Positions 33,446-42,557 of a stretch of 64,000 bases of DNA are shown piece after piece (within the stretch, counting starts at the first letter, position 1; each line of letters opens with the position of its first letter). Below the pieces are notes generated by a model. It saw only the letters and a program-made list of their open reading frames with translations, did not search any database and was not told the DNA's origin. The DNA comes from Kitasatospora sp. NBC_00374 (GTDB lineage: Bacteria > Actinomycetota > Actinomycetes > Streptomycetales > Streptomycetaceae). Made by a program: the position numbers and the translations under genes. The stretch lies in assembly GCF_041434935.1 (NCBI RefSeq), contig NZ_CP107964.1:6617001-6681000 (forward strand). The letters are read 5' to 3'.

Positions 33446-33459
33446 CTACCGGCCGGTAG
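33446..33459. promoter_or_regulatory. Perfect 14-bp palindrome upstream of ggt
   Basis: CTACCGGCCGGTAG is fully self-complementary and lies 74 bp before the gamma-glutamyltransferase start. It could be an operator; in this GC-rich genome chance palindromes are common, so the call is weak. Confidence 0.25.
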
Positions 33460-33533
33460 TGCGGCGATGCGCGGTTGTCCTGTGCACCACACCTGTGAAA
33501 GAACGGGAACTGACGCCGCCTCAGGAGGTCCGT

Positions 33534-35321
33534 ATGAGAGTCCTGGCCCGTTCGGTTCCCGCTCTGGCGATCGCCGCAGCCCTGGTCTGTGCGGTGGTCG
33601 CGCCCGCCCGGGCCGCAGCGCCCCCGCCCAAGGTCCCGGAGGCCGCCGGCTACGGCGGCGCCGTCGCGAGCGTGGACGCGGACGCCACCGCGGCCGGCAT
33701 CGAGGTGCTCCGCCACGGCGGCAACGCCGTCGACGCCGCGGTCGCCGTCGCGGCCGCGCTCGGCGTCACCGAGCCCTACTCGGCCGGCATCGGCGGTGGC
33801 GGCTACTTCGTCCTCTACGACGCCCGCACCGGCCGGGTCTCCACCCTGGATGGCCGGGAGACCGCCTCGCGCCGGTCCGACGAGACCCTCTTCCAGGAGA
33901 ACGGCAAGCCGCTGCCGTTCGCCGACGCCGTCACCAGCGGCCTGTCCGTCGGCGTCCCAGGCGCCCCCGCGACCTGGGACAAGGCGCTCAAGCTCTGGGG
34001 CAGCCGCTCCCTCGGCGAGGTGCTGCGCCCCGCCGAGCGGATCGCCGACCGGGGCTTCACGGTCGACCAGACCTTCCAGGACCAGACCGCGCTCAACCAG
34101 AGCCGCTTCAAGGACTTCCCGGCCACCCGGCAGCTCTTCCTGCCGAACGGCGCGCTCCCGGTGGTCGGCTCCCGGTTCCGCAACCCCGACCTGGCCGCCA
34201 CCTACCGCGAGCTCGGTCGCCAGGGCGTGGACGCGCTCTACCGCGGCCCGATCGGCGCCGACCTGGTCCGCACCCTCCAGCACCCGCCGGTCGACCCGGC
34301 CTCCGGCCGCAACGCCCGGCCCGGCCAGGTCACCACCGCCGACCTGGCGGCCTATCAGGTACTGCTCCAGCAGCCGACCAAGGTCGCCTACCGGGGCCTC
34401 GAGGTGAACGGCATCGCGCCCTCCTCCTCCGGCGGCACCACCGGCGGCGAGGCGCTGGGCATCCTGCGGCAGAGCGACCTCTCCCGGCTGGACGACACCC
34501 AGTACTACCACCGCTTCCTGGAGGCGAGCCGGATCGCCTTCGCCGACCGGGGGCGCTGGGTCGGCGACCCGCGCTTCGTCCAGGTGCCCACCGCACAGCT
34601 GCTCTCGCCGGCCTTCGCGGCCGCCCGGGCCTGCCTGGTGGACCCGGGCCGTGCGCTCACCAGCCCGCTCGCCCCCGGCGACCCCTACCACCCGGCCGCC
34701 TGCGCGAGCAGCGGCCCGGCCGTCGCCGAGACCTACGAGGGGCCGAGCACCACGCACCTGACCGTCGCCGACCGCTGGGGCAGCGTGGTCTCCTACACCC
34801 TGACGATCGAGCAGACCGGCGGCAGCGGCATCACCGTCCCCGGCCGCGGCTTCCTGCTCAACAACGAGCTGACCGACTTCTCCTTCGCCCCGGCCACCCC
34901 GGGCGTGCCCGACCCCAACCTGCCGGGCCCGGGCAAGCGGCCGAGGTCCTCGATCTCGCCGACCATCGTGCTCAAGGACGGCCGGCCGCTGTTCGCCACC
35001 GGCTCGCCCGGCGGCTCGACCATCATCACCACCGCGCTCCAGGTGGTGCTCGGCCGGATCGACCGCGGGCTGACGCTGGAGCAGGCCATCGCCGCCCCGC
35101 GCGCCAGCCAGCGCAACACCGCCGCCACCAGCGCCGAACCGGCCTTCCTCGCGCTGCCCGAGCGGGCCCGGCTGGAGGCGCTCGGCCATGTCTTCGTGGA
35201 CGGCGGCGAGATCGGCGCGGCCACCGGGGTCGAGCGGCTGCCGGACGGCCGCTGGCGCGCGGCGGCCGAGCCGGTCCGGCGCGGCGGCGGCTCGGCGGCG
35301 GTGGTGGTGCCCGGCCGGTGA
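33534..35321 (+). CDS. ggt: Gamma-glutamyltransferase, secreted
   Basis: A 595-residue precursor that hydrolyses or transfers the gamma-glutamyl group of glutathione and related compounds outside the cytoplasm. A Sec signal (MRVLARSVPALAIAAALV to ARAAA) is followed by HGGNAVDAAVAVAAALGVTEPYSAGIGGGGYF. Autocleavage makes large and small subunits before the nucleophile Thr in PSTTHLTVAD (about residue 406), and TGSPGGSTIITTALQ binds substrate. AGGAGG lies 5 nt ahead of ATG 33534. Streptomycetes make mycothiol instead of glutathione, so peptide or exogenous glutathione use is likely. It is monocistronic between the tRNA and exonuclease III. Confidence 0.95.
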   Translation: MRVLARSVPALAIAAALVCAVVAPARAAAPPPKVPEAAGYGGAVASVDADATAAGIEVLRHGGNAVDAAVAVAAALGVTEPYSAGIGGGGYFVLYDARTGRVSTLDGRETASRRSDETLFQENGKPLPFADAVTSGLSVGVPGAPATWDKALKLWGSRSLGEVLRPAERIADRGFTVDQTFQDQTALNQSRFKDFPATRQLFLPNGALPVVGSRFRNPDLAATYRELGRQGVDALYRGPIGADLVRTLQHPPVDPASGRNARPGQVTTADLAAYQVLLQQPTKVAYRGLEVNGIAPSSSGGTTGGEALGILRQSDLSRLDDTQYYHRFLEASRIAFADRGRWVGDPRFVQVPTAQLLSPAFAAARACLVDPGRALTSPLAPGDPYHPAACASSGPAVAETYEGPSTTHLTVADRWGSVVSYTLTIEQTGGSGITVPGRGFLLNNELTDFSFAPATPGVPDPNLPGPGKRPRSSISPTIVLKDGRPLFATGSPGGSTIITTALQVVLGRIDRGLTLEQAIAAPRASQRNTAATSAEPAFLALPERARLEALGHVFVDGGEIGAATGVERLPDGRWRAAAEPVRRGGGSAAVVVPGR

Positions 35322-35460
35322 GCCCGGCCGCCGGGCCCGGTCGCTGAGCCCTGCCGGGGTTGTCGGTGCCGGGCGGTATGTTCGGGGTGGGTGTCCAGGT
35401 GCGTTCGTGCGTCCCGGGGCGCCCACCCCTCGTCCGCAGCACCCGGGAAGGCCGCCAGCC

Positions 35461-36264
35461 GTGACAGTCCGCATCGCCACCTGGAACATCAACTCCGTCA
35501 CCGCCCGGCTGCCCAAGCTCCTGGAGTGGCTGGAGAGCGCCCGGCCGGACGTGCTCTGTCTGCAGGAGCTGAAGTGCTCCGCCGACGCCTTCCCGTACGA
35601 CGAGGTCAAGGAGCTCGGCTACGAGACGGCCGCCCACGGCGTCGGCCGCTGGAACGGCGTCGCGGTGCTCTCCAGGCTCGGCCTGGAGGACGTCGTGCGC
35701 GGCCTGCCCGAGCAGCCCGGCTACCTCGCCGACGGCGCGCTGCTGCCCGAGATCGAGCCCCGGGCCGTCGCCGCGACCTGCGGCCCCGTCCGGGTCTGGT
35801 CGGTGTACGTGCCCAACGGCCGCGAGGTCGGCCACGCGCACTACCAGTACAAGCTGGAGTGGTTCGAGGCCCTGCGCAAGGCCGTCCTGGAGGACGCGGC
35901 GGGCCCCCGCCCGTTCGCCGTGCTCGGCGACTACAACGTGGCCCCCACCGACGAGGACGTCTTCGACCCCGCCGCCTTCGCCGGCCTGACGCACGTCACC
36001 GAGCCCGAGCGGGCCGCCCTCGCCGCCCTGGCCGAGGCCGGCCTGCAGGACGTCGTGCCCCGCCCGCTCAAGTACGACCGCCCGTACACCTACTGGGACT
36101 ACCGCCAGCTGGCCTTCCCGAAGAACCGGGGCATGCGGATCGACCTCACGTTCGCCAACAAGCCCTTCGCCGACGCGGTGACGGACAGCTACGTCGACCG
36201 CGAGGCCCGGAAGGGCAAGGGCACCTCGGACCACGCGCCGGTCGTGGTCGATCTCGACCTCTGA
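35461..36264 (+). CDS. xthA: Exodeoxyribonuclease III / AP endonuclease
   Basis: A 267-residue DNA repair enzyme of the ExoIII family that cleaves DNA at abasic sites and removes nucleotides from 3' ends. Catalytic motifs are ATWNINSV, CLQELK, VPNGREVGH, GDYNVAP, RIDLTFAN and the terminal SDHAPVV. Length is normal for the family. GTG 35461 is the first possible start and opens the conserved TVRIATWN strand. It is transcribed away from ggt with a 139-bp gap; no partner gene is evident. Confidence 0.96.
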   Translation: MTVRIATWNINSVTARLPKLLEWLESARPDVLCLQELKCSADAFPYDEVKELGYETAAHGVGRWNGVAVLSRLGLEDVVRGLPEQPGYLADGALLPEIEPRAVAATCGPVRVWSVYVPNGREVGHAHYQYKLEWFEALRKAVLEDAAGPRPFAVLGDYNVAPTDEDVFDPAAFAGLTHVTEPERAALAALAEAGLQDVVPRPLKYDRPYTYWDYRQLAFPKNRGMRIDLTFANKPFADAVTDSYVDREARKGKGTSDHAPVVVDLDL

Positions 36265-36441
36265 GCGGCCGTTCGCATCCGCAGGGCCGGTGACGCGGGG
36301 TAGCCGGATGGACCCGAACGGGCTCCGCCGGGTGGCCGCCCGGCGTGGCGCTGCCTAGCGTCGCGGGTAACCGGGTGTAGCTGTTCGATCACGTGGACGT
36401 CGGCGTCCGCCCGCTACACCCGAGAACCTTGGAGGTACGGC

Positions 36442-37077
36442 ATGCGTCGCACGCGTACGGCCGCCGCAGCCCTGCTTGGCGCGACCACCCTGCTCGGTCT
36501 CGCCGGGCCGGTGGCCCATGCCAAGGACGTCGCACCCGCATGGGTCAGCCCGGCGGAGGCGGCCTCCGGCCAGACCGTCACCGTCAGCGTCACCTGCGAC
36601 ACCAGCTCCGTGAAGACCGTCACCGCCAACTCCCAGGCCTTCGTCGGCGGCTCGGCCACCCTCACCGTCGGCCCCGACGGCAAGTACAGCGGCCCGGCCA
36701 AGCTGGTCGCCCAGCAGGATCTGACCGGCACCGTCAAGAAGGCGCTCCAGGGCAACTCCTGGGGGATCGACGGCAAGTGCCCCAACGGCGACACGTTCAC
36801 CGGCGCGGTCGGCGTCACCGGATCGGCTTCCTGGGCCAGTGGCGGTGCCACCGGTGGCGCCAAGCCGTCCACCCGGCCCGCCGAGCCGTCCGCCCAGCCC
36901 GCCGAGCCCGCCTGGTCGGGCGAGCCGAGCGGCCCGCACGGCTCGGTGGGCACCGGCCTCGGTGGCTCCATCGACACCGACGGCCGTCAGCTGGCGGCCG
37001 GTGGTGTGCTGGTCGCGGCCGGTATCGCCGGGTTCTGGCTGCTGCGCCGCCGCACCGGCGACGGGCAGCAGTCCTGA
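36442..37077 (+). CDS. Secreted protein with C-terminal membrane anchor
   Basis: A 211-residue exported protein. The signal peptide (residues 1-27) ends at VAHAKD. The mature region 28-130 is a small beta-rich domain with two cysteines (SVTCDTSS and DGKCPNGD) that could form one disulfide. A Pro/Ser/Ala linker follows, then a transmembrane helix (LAAGGVLVAAGIAGFWLL) and a basic RRR tail. There is no LPXTG motif, so it is membrane-anchored and not sortase-attached. GGAGG precedes ATG 36442. The function is unknown; similar cell-surface proteins are common in streptomycetes. Confidence 0.75.
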   Translation: MRRTRTAAAALLGATTLLGLAGPVAHAKDVAPAWVSPAEAASGQTVTVSVTCDTSSVKTVTANSQAFVGGSATLTVGPDGKYSGPAKLVAQQDLTGTVKKALQGNSWGIDGKCPNGDTFTGAVGVTGSASWASGGATGGAKPSTRPAEPSAQPAEPAWSGEPSGPHGSVGTGLGGSIDTDGRQLAAGGVLVAAGIAGFWLLRRRTGDGQQS

Positions 37078-37113
37078 TGCCCCGGATCTCCCCCTGCGCT
37101 CAGCGCCCCGTGG

Positions 37114-37829
37114 TCACGCCGGGGCGCTGAGCCGTGCCGCGGCCGCGGTGTACCCGTCGGCAGGCTTCTGCGCCGGGTCCTCGTCCGGCTCCGGCGCCGC
37201 GAGGGCGCCGGAGGCCAGCAGGTACTGCGCCGCGATGTAGGTGGACATGATCAGCAGCCCGTGGCCCGGGAGCTCCTTCCAGCCCGCGATCCGGGTGGCG
37301 ATCAGGGAGTCCGACAGCAGGAACAGCGCGCCGCCGAGCCCGGTGCGCCAGCCGCGCCCGGCCGAGGTGACCGCCGTGGAGGCGAGCAGCAGACTGTACG
37401 CGGCCACCGGGATCTGCAGGTCGCCCAGGTCCGGCCAGAGCTGACCGATCATCGTCGCACAGGCCGTCGCGTACGCCGCCCCGACGAGCAGGCTCCGGCG
37501 CCGGTCGGTGAGCGCGCCCTGGCGAACGAACATCGTCACGTAGCAGACGTGCGCGGCCGCGAAGGAGCCCATCCCCGCCAGGAACGCGGTGTCCCCGTCG
37601 AGCTGGAGCGCCACGTCCCCGCCCGCGCTCAGCAGCAGGGCCGGCGTCAGCAGCTTCGGCGCCCGGGGGCTGCGCGCCAGGGTGTGCGCGGCGAGCAGCG
37701 GCATCAGGGCCGGCTTGGTGGCGTGCTGCAGCACGGTGGCGCCGGTCGCGATCGCGCCCAGGTGGGCGGCCGAGGTGGCGGCGAAGCCGGCCAGCAGTCC
37801 GCGGGCGGTGCGCAGGCGTCGGGTGATGG

Positions 37830-37833
<4 letters not shown>
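37114..37833 (-). CDS. Lysoplasmalogenase (YhhN/TMEM86 family)
   Basis: A 239-residue membrane protein with about seven helices. The family hydrolyses the vinyl-ether bond of lysoplasmalogens. Recognisable segments are HATKPALMPLLAA, LLLSAGGDVALQL (conserved Asp), FAAAHVCYV and LFLLSDSLIA, which carry the acidic residues of the active site. ATG 37833 overlaps the stop of the upstream fatty-acid-hydroxylase gene (ATGA), so the two are translated as a pair. Streptomycetes are not generally known for plasmalogens, which makes the native substrate an open question. Confidence 0.85.
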
Positions 37834-38690
<857 letters not shown>

Positions 38691-38826
38691 GCCCGAGACG
38701 ATAGGCGACGGCGGCGGACCTGCGGAAGAGGTTGTTACCCGCGCGTAGCGGCCGGGCCGGGGACCGGGCCGAGCAGGCGGGCGAGCCTGCGGTGGGCGGG
38801 GGCCACCGTCTACTCTGGTGGGCGAC

Positions 38827-40263
38827 ATGGAGCAGCACGAGCACGCGACCGGCGCCGGGGAGGCGCGGGGTCGCACGGGGACCGGGCGCGCGGGCGGGGC
38901 GGGGCAGCTCACGGCCCAGCCGTCGGCCGACCTGTACCCGGCCGCCCAGGCGCTCGCGGCCCGGCTGGCCGAGGCCTCGCCGGAGGCCGCCCACGACCTG
39001 TTCACCGCCGCCTTCGGCCTCTACGGCGCGCGGCACTTCGGCGGCGCGCTCGACCCGGACGACCCCACCCCGGCCGGCACCAGCTGGTGGCACGGCCCGA
39101 CCGCGCACCACTCCGCCGCGCTGCGCACCCGCCCGCTGCACTACCGCCGGGGCCGGCGCGACGCCGCCGGCCAGGGCGCGAACGGCCCGCTCGGCACGGC
39201 CGGCCGCCACCGCAAGCCGGAGCGCCCGCCCGGCTCGGCCGAACCGGCCGTGGCCGTCGAGCGCCGCACCGCCGCCCGCCTGCTGCTGGCGCACCCGCTG
39301 GTCACCGACACCGGACCGCACGCCGCGGGCTTCCCGCTGATCCACCGCCACGCGGACTGGCTCGCCGAACGCTTCCAGCGGGTCCTCGGCTACCGCCTGA
39401 CGGTCGCCGCCCGGCACGCCCGGCTGCGCAAGGCCCCGATGCCCGGCCGCGCCCTGGAGGGCTTCACCCCCGCCTCGTACGCCTGCCTGGTGCTGGCGCT
39501 CGGTGCGCTGGCCGACGGCCGGGCACCCGACCTCGACCAGCCGCAGGCGCTCGCGGTGCTGCGGGACTGGCAGGTGGTCGACCGGGACCGGGACGGCGCC
39601 CCGACGGTCGACCGGGAGCTGGCCGCCGCGCTCGCCCCGGCGTCCGCGCTGCCCGCCGCCGGACCGGAGTTGACGGTCCGCCGGCTCCTCGTGGAGACAC
39701 CGGTGGTGCTGCTGGACGAACTCTCCCCGGCCGAGCGGGACTGGCTGCTGCGCGGCAGGGCGGCCGAGGCCGCGCTGTTCGCCGAGTTCCTCGGCCTGCA
39801 GACCGAGGTCCGGGCGGAGGGGGTGGCCCTCTTGGACCCGGCGGACGAGCTCACCGACCTCGCCCTGCCCGGCACCGACACCCTGGCGCAGGCCGCCCTG
39901 CTGCTGGTGCGGCAGCTGGTGGAGGAGCTGCGCCCGCTGCCCGAGGACACGGCGCCGCCGGCCGTGCTGATACCGGACGCCCTGATAGACGGCGCGCTCG
40001 GCGACGTCACCGACGACCACGGCCTGCGGGCCGGGTGGAGCCCCGAGTACCTGGCGGACCGCCCGGCCTTCCGCCGCGACGTGCTGGCGCTGCTGGAGCG
40101 GATGGGGCTGATCGCCCCGGCCGGGCGCGCCTGGCTGCTGCGGGCTCCCGCCGCGCGGTACGCCCCGGAGGCCGACCCGGAGCCGGTGACGGGCCCGGGC
40201 CGGCACTCCCGACCGCCGGACCGCCGGGCCCCGGACGTGGAAGGCCCCGGCCGGCCGGGCTGA
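38827..40263 (+). CDS. DUF2398/TIGR02678-like protein, orphan
   Basis: A 478-residue soluble protein. The middle part has RRTAARLLLAHPLVT, HRHADWLAERFQRVLGYRL, ARHARLRKAPMPG, and FTPASYACLVLALGAL, which resemble the first part of DUF2398 proteins; PELTVRRLLVETPVVLLDEL and SPAERDWLLRG resemble the second. In four-gene cassettes DUF2398 proteins accompany DUF2397, DUF2399 and an SMC-like ATPase (Wadjet-type anti-plasmid systems); none of those is here. The first 110 residues and the Arg-rich segment 105-135 look lineage-specific. ATG 38827 and GTG 38818 are both possible starts; a TACTCT box lies just upstream, so the transcript leader would be very short. Confidence 0.6.
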   Translation: MEQHEHATGAGEARGRTGTGRAGGAGQLTAQPSADLYPAAQALAARLAEASPEAAHDLFTAAFGLYGARHFGGALDPDDPTPAGTSWWHGPTAHHSAALRTRPLHYRRGRRDAAGQGANGPLGTAGRHRKPERPPGSAEPAVAVERRTAARLLLAHPLVTDTGPHAAGFPLIHRHADWLAERFQRVLGYRLTVAARHARLRKAPMPGRALEGFTPASYACLVLALGALADGRAPDLDQPQALAVLRDWQVVDRDRDGAPTVDRELAAALAPASALPAAGPELTVRRLLVETPVVLLDELSPAERDWLLRGRAAEAALFAEFLGLQTEVRAEGVALLDPADELTDLALPGTDTLAQAALLLVRQLVEELRPLPEDTAPPAVLIPDALIDGALGDVTDDHGLRAGWSPEYLADRPAFRRDVLALLERMGLIAPAGRAWLLRAPAARYAPEADPEPVTGPGRHSRPPDRRAPDVEGPGRPG

Positions 40264-40279
40264 GCCCGGGGGCCGGGGC
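40244..40279. terminator. Imperfect bidirectional hairpin
   Basis: GCCCCGGCCGGCCGGGC and GCCCGGGGGCCGGGGC pair around TGA with one bulge. The structure overlaps the stop codon of the DUF2398-like gene and lies 18 nt beyond the convergent small gene. Confidence 0.5.
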
Positions 40280-40296
40280 TGGTCCTGCGGGCGCCG

Positions 40297-40500
40297 CTAC
40301 TTCGGTCGGACGCGCTCCGCGACCGGGCGGTACTCCTGCATGGTGGCCTCGTACTCGACCGGCTGGCCGGTCTCCAGGTGGTGGTCCTCGATCCCCATGA
40401 TCGAGTCGTAGTAGACGGTCAGCTCGGGGCCGCCGTCGTCCGGGACGATGTAGCCGTGTCCGTGTTCGGGGTAGTACGTCCGCACGGTGCCGGTAGCCAT
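40297..40500 (-). CDS. Cold-shock-domain-like small protein
   Basis: A 67-residue protein with the outline of a five-strand cold shock domain: MATGTVRTYYPEHGHGYIVP corresponds to strand 1 and RNP1 (canonical KGFGFI here HGHGYI), LTVYYDSIMG to RNP2 (canonical VFVHFS), and LETGQPVEYEA to the last strands. Two of the RNA-stacking aromatics are replaced, so nucleic-acid binding may be altered. GGAGGCACC precedes ATG 40500. It is divergent from nothing and converges on the DUF2398-like gene. Confidence 0.7.
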   Translation of the reverse strand: MATGTVRTYYPEHGHGYIVPDDGGPELTVYYDSIMGIEDHHLETGQPVEYEATMQEYRPVAERVRPK

Positions 40501-40566
40501 GGTGCCTCCTCGGGCCGACGACCTATGGTCACCTGCAGTATCCGCTCGCGGCCCGGGCCCCACCAC

Positions 40567-40755
40567 TCAGCGGGCGGCGGCGCTGGCCGCGGGGGCGGCG
40601 GGCCGGAAGGTCTCCACGGTGGCGCCCACCCCGAGACCGCCGAGCAGGAGGGAGGCGGCCACCGCGGTGCAGGCCAGCAGGCGGCGGTGCCGCTGGGGCA
40701 GCGGGAAGGCGGTGTCCCGTGGGGCCCGTGGGGCGGGGGACGACTGGGCGTTCAT
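40567..40755 (-). CDS. Small single-span membrane protein (62 aa), hypothetical
   Basis: A 62-residue frame with a basic stretch (QRHRRLL) followed by one hydrophobic segment (LLACTAVAASLLLGGLGVGA) and an Ala/Pro tail. ATG 40755 (MNAQ) or ATG 40767 could start it; neither has a clear ribosome site. It lies 66 nt upstream of the cold-shock-like gene on the same strand. Codon use is consistent with a gene, but no homologue is recognised. Confidence 0.4.
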   Translation of the reverse strand: MNAQSSPAPRAPRDTAFPLPQRHRRLLACTAVAASLLLGGLGVGATVETFRPAAPAASAAAR

Positions 40756-40969
40756 GACGGTGAGCATGCCAGTGCGGTGTTAACGGCCGATACGTCCGGG
40801 TTAAGTCTGGACAGGGGCTGGACGACGGGACGTCCGCGCAGGTGGTGAGGGGGATTCCGGTTCACCCGAACGGGTGACCGCAGCCTGAGGGGAGCATCCG
40901 CGCCGGCCGGCGGCGGGTACCGGAGGGCAGCCGGGCGGGCCGATCTGGGCAGTCCCGGCGGGCGCCCTG

Positions 40970-40999
40970 CTGACGGGGCGTCCGCTGGCCGCCTACGAT
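40970..40999 (+). promoter_or_regulatory. Promoter of a leaderless transcript
   Basis: CTGACG (40970-40975) and TACGAT (40994-40999) are 18 nt apart. The ATG of the small cysteine-rich frame begins 7 nt after the -10 box, exactly where transcription should start, so the message is probably leaderless. Confidence 0.55.
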
Positions 41000-41005
41000 C
41001 CGGTC

Positions 41006-41095
41006 ATGACCGGGCGGAGCAGAGCCACCCAGCCGGGCGCCCGACGCCCCGGCTCGGCCGCCGTGCCCCGGTGTTGCCGGCCCTGCTGCCGCTGA
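41006..41095 (+). CDS. Leaderless poly-cysteine leader peptide (29 aa), candidate cysteine attenuator
   Basis: The 29-residue frame starts at the predicted transcription start and ends in VPRCCRPCCR followed by TGA: four Cys codons among the last seven. It lies 108 nt ahead of a sulfite-oxidase-type molybdoenzyme gene. In mycobacteria, leaderless short frames with clustered Cys codons sense cysteinyl-tRNA supply through ribosome stalling and control downstream sulfur genes. The same design here is an inference from layout. The region between its stop and 41203 is GC-rich and can form several alternative hairpins. It has no ribosome binding site, consistent with leaderless translation. Confidence 0.5.
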   Translation: MTGRSRATQPGARRPGSAAVPRCCRPCCR

Positions 41096-41203
41096 CCCCT
41101 GCCGCGGGCTCGCCGTCGGCGCAGGTCCCGGCCGGTCCCCTCGCACGCCGAGGCCCCGCCTGCCCGCGTGCGCGCCCCCTTCCCGAGGAGTGGAACCGCA
41201 CCC

Positions 41204-42550
41204 ATGGACGAGTACGAGTACGACCGCACGCGCCGCCGCGAGTGGCTGGCCGGCCGGGCCCGGTCGGCGGGCGTCGACCGCCGGACCCTGCTGCGGATGC
41301 TGGCCGCCGCCGGCGTCCTGGCCGGACCGGAGCTGGCGGCCGCCGACCGGGCGGCCGCCGCGCCCGCGCCCGCCGGACCTGCACCTGCCGGACCTGCCGC
41401 GCCCGCGCCCGCCGCCGGGCCGGTGCCCGGGATCGTCAAGCCGCTGCCGCCCGAGTGGTTCATCCCCCGGGGCACCAATGCCGAGATGCGCTGGGACACC
41501 CTGCGCGGCACCGGCACCGGCACCGGCACCGGCACCGGCGAGGCGGGTGACGGGACCGGCTTCCACACCCCGGTCGAACGCTTCTTCGTCCGCAACCACA
41601 CCAGCACCCCGCTGATCGACCCGGCGACCTGGCGGCTCACGCTGCACGGCAGCGGACTGCGCGGGGGCGGCGCCGAGTTCACCCTGGCCGACCTCAAGCG
41701 GCTGCCCGGCACCCGGATCGACGCGCTGATCGAGTGCGCGGGCAACGGCCGCAGCTTCTACGCCACCCAGCAGGGCCAGGCCGTCCCCGGTACGCCCTGG
41801 CAGCTCGGCGGCGTCGGCTCGGCGGCCTGGCGCGGTGTGCGGCTCGGTGACCTGCTGCGCCGGGCCGGTCTGACCGGGGCCGCCGTCGACGTGCTGCCGG
41901 TCGGGCTGGACCCGGAGTACCACGCGGCCGACGGCACCGATCTCGGCCGGGTCCGCCGTCCGCTGCCGATCGCCAAGGCGCTCGACGACGTGCTCGTCGC
42001 GTACGAGATGAACGGCCACCCGCTGCCCGCGGACCACGGGGCACCCGCCCGGCTGGTGGTGCCCGGATGGGTGGGGATCGCCTCGATCAAGTGGCTGGGT
42101 TCGATCGAGGTGGCCGCCGAGCCGCTCTACTCGCCGTGGAACACCGACTTCTACCGGCTGTTCGGCCCCGACCACCCGGCGGGCGGCAGCGCGCCGCTCA
42201 CCGGGCAGGTGGTCAAGAGCGCCTTCGAGCTGGCCCGGGGCGCCGTCCTGCCGGCCGGGCGGCGGACGCGGCTGCACGGCCGCTCCTGGTCGGGGGCGGC
42301 GGCCGTCCGCGAGGTCGAGGTCAGCTGGGACGGTGGCACCTGCTGGCACCGGGCCCGGCTGCACGACCGCCCGCGGTCCGGCGGCTGGACCCGCTGGAGC
42401 CTGGACTGGGCGCCCGAGGCCCCGGGCCCGTACGAGCTGCGCGCCCGGGCCGTCGACCGGCGGGGCAACACCCAGCCCCGGGTCGCGACCTTCAACCGGG
42501 AGGGCTACCTGTTCGGCGCGGTGGTGGCGCACCCGGTGACGGTGGCCTGA
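41204..42550 (+). CDS. Sulfite-oxidase-family molybdopterin oxidoreductase, exported
   Basis: A 448-residue enzyme predicted to oxidise sulfite or a related substrate outside the membrane. The N-terminus has a Tat-like signal (DRRTLLRMLAAAGVLAG, residues 25-41) and an Ala/Pro linker. Five GGCACC repeats encode a Gly-Thr run near residue 103. The molybdenum-ligand Cys is in IECAGNGRSF (Cys178), with HGAPARLVVPGWVG and the C-terminal dimerisation domain (VSWDGGTCWHRARL) complete. ATG 41204 is chosen; ATG 41168 is an alternative. No haem subunit gene adjoins. It converges tail-to-tail with a TetR gene 8 bp away. Confidence 0.9.
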   Translation: MDEYEYDRTRRREWLAGRARSAGVDRRTLLRMLAAAGVLAGPELAAADRAAAAPAPAGPAPAGPAAPAPAAGPVPGIVKPLPPEWFIPRGTNAEMRWDTLRGTGTGTGTGTGEAGDGTGFHTPVERFFVRNHTSTPLIDPATWRLTLHGSGLRGGGAEFTLADLKRLPGTRIDALIECAGNGRSFYATQQGQAVPGTPWQLGGVGSAAWRGVRLGDLLRRAGLTGAAVDVLPVGLDPEYHAADGTDLGRVRRPLPIAKALDDVLVAYEMNGHPLPADHGAPARLVVPGWVGIASIKWLGSIEVAAEPLYSPWNTDFYRLFGPDHPAGGSAPLTGQVVKSAFELARGAVLPAGRRTRLHGRSWSGAAAVREVEVSWDGGTCWHRARLHDRPRSGGWTRWSLDWAPEAPGPYELRARAVDRRGNTQPRVATFNREGYLFGAVVAHPVTVA

Positions 42551-42557
42551 CCCCGGG

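Noticed and set aside
38827..40263. A Wadjet-type defence system
   Set aside because: Only one DUF2398-like gene is present; no SMC ATPase, DUF2397 or DUF2399 gene lies within the window.
41507..41541. GGCACC hexanucleotide repeats as a phase-variation tract
   Set aside because: Units are six bases, so copy changes keep the reading frame; they encode a Gly-Thr linker after the export signal and need no special function.
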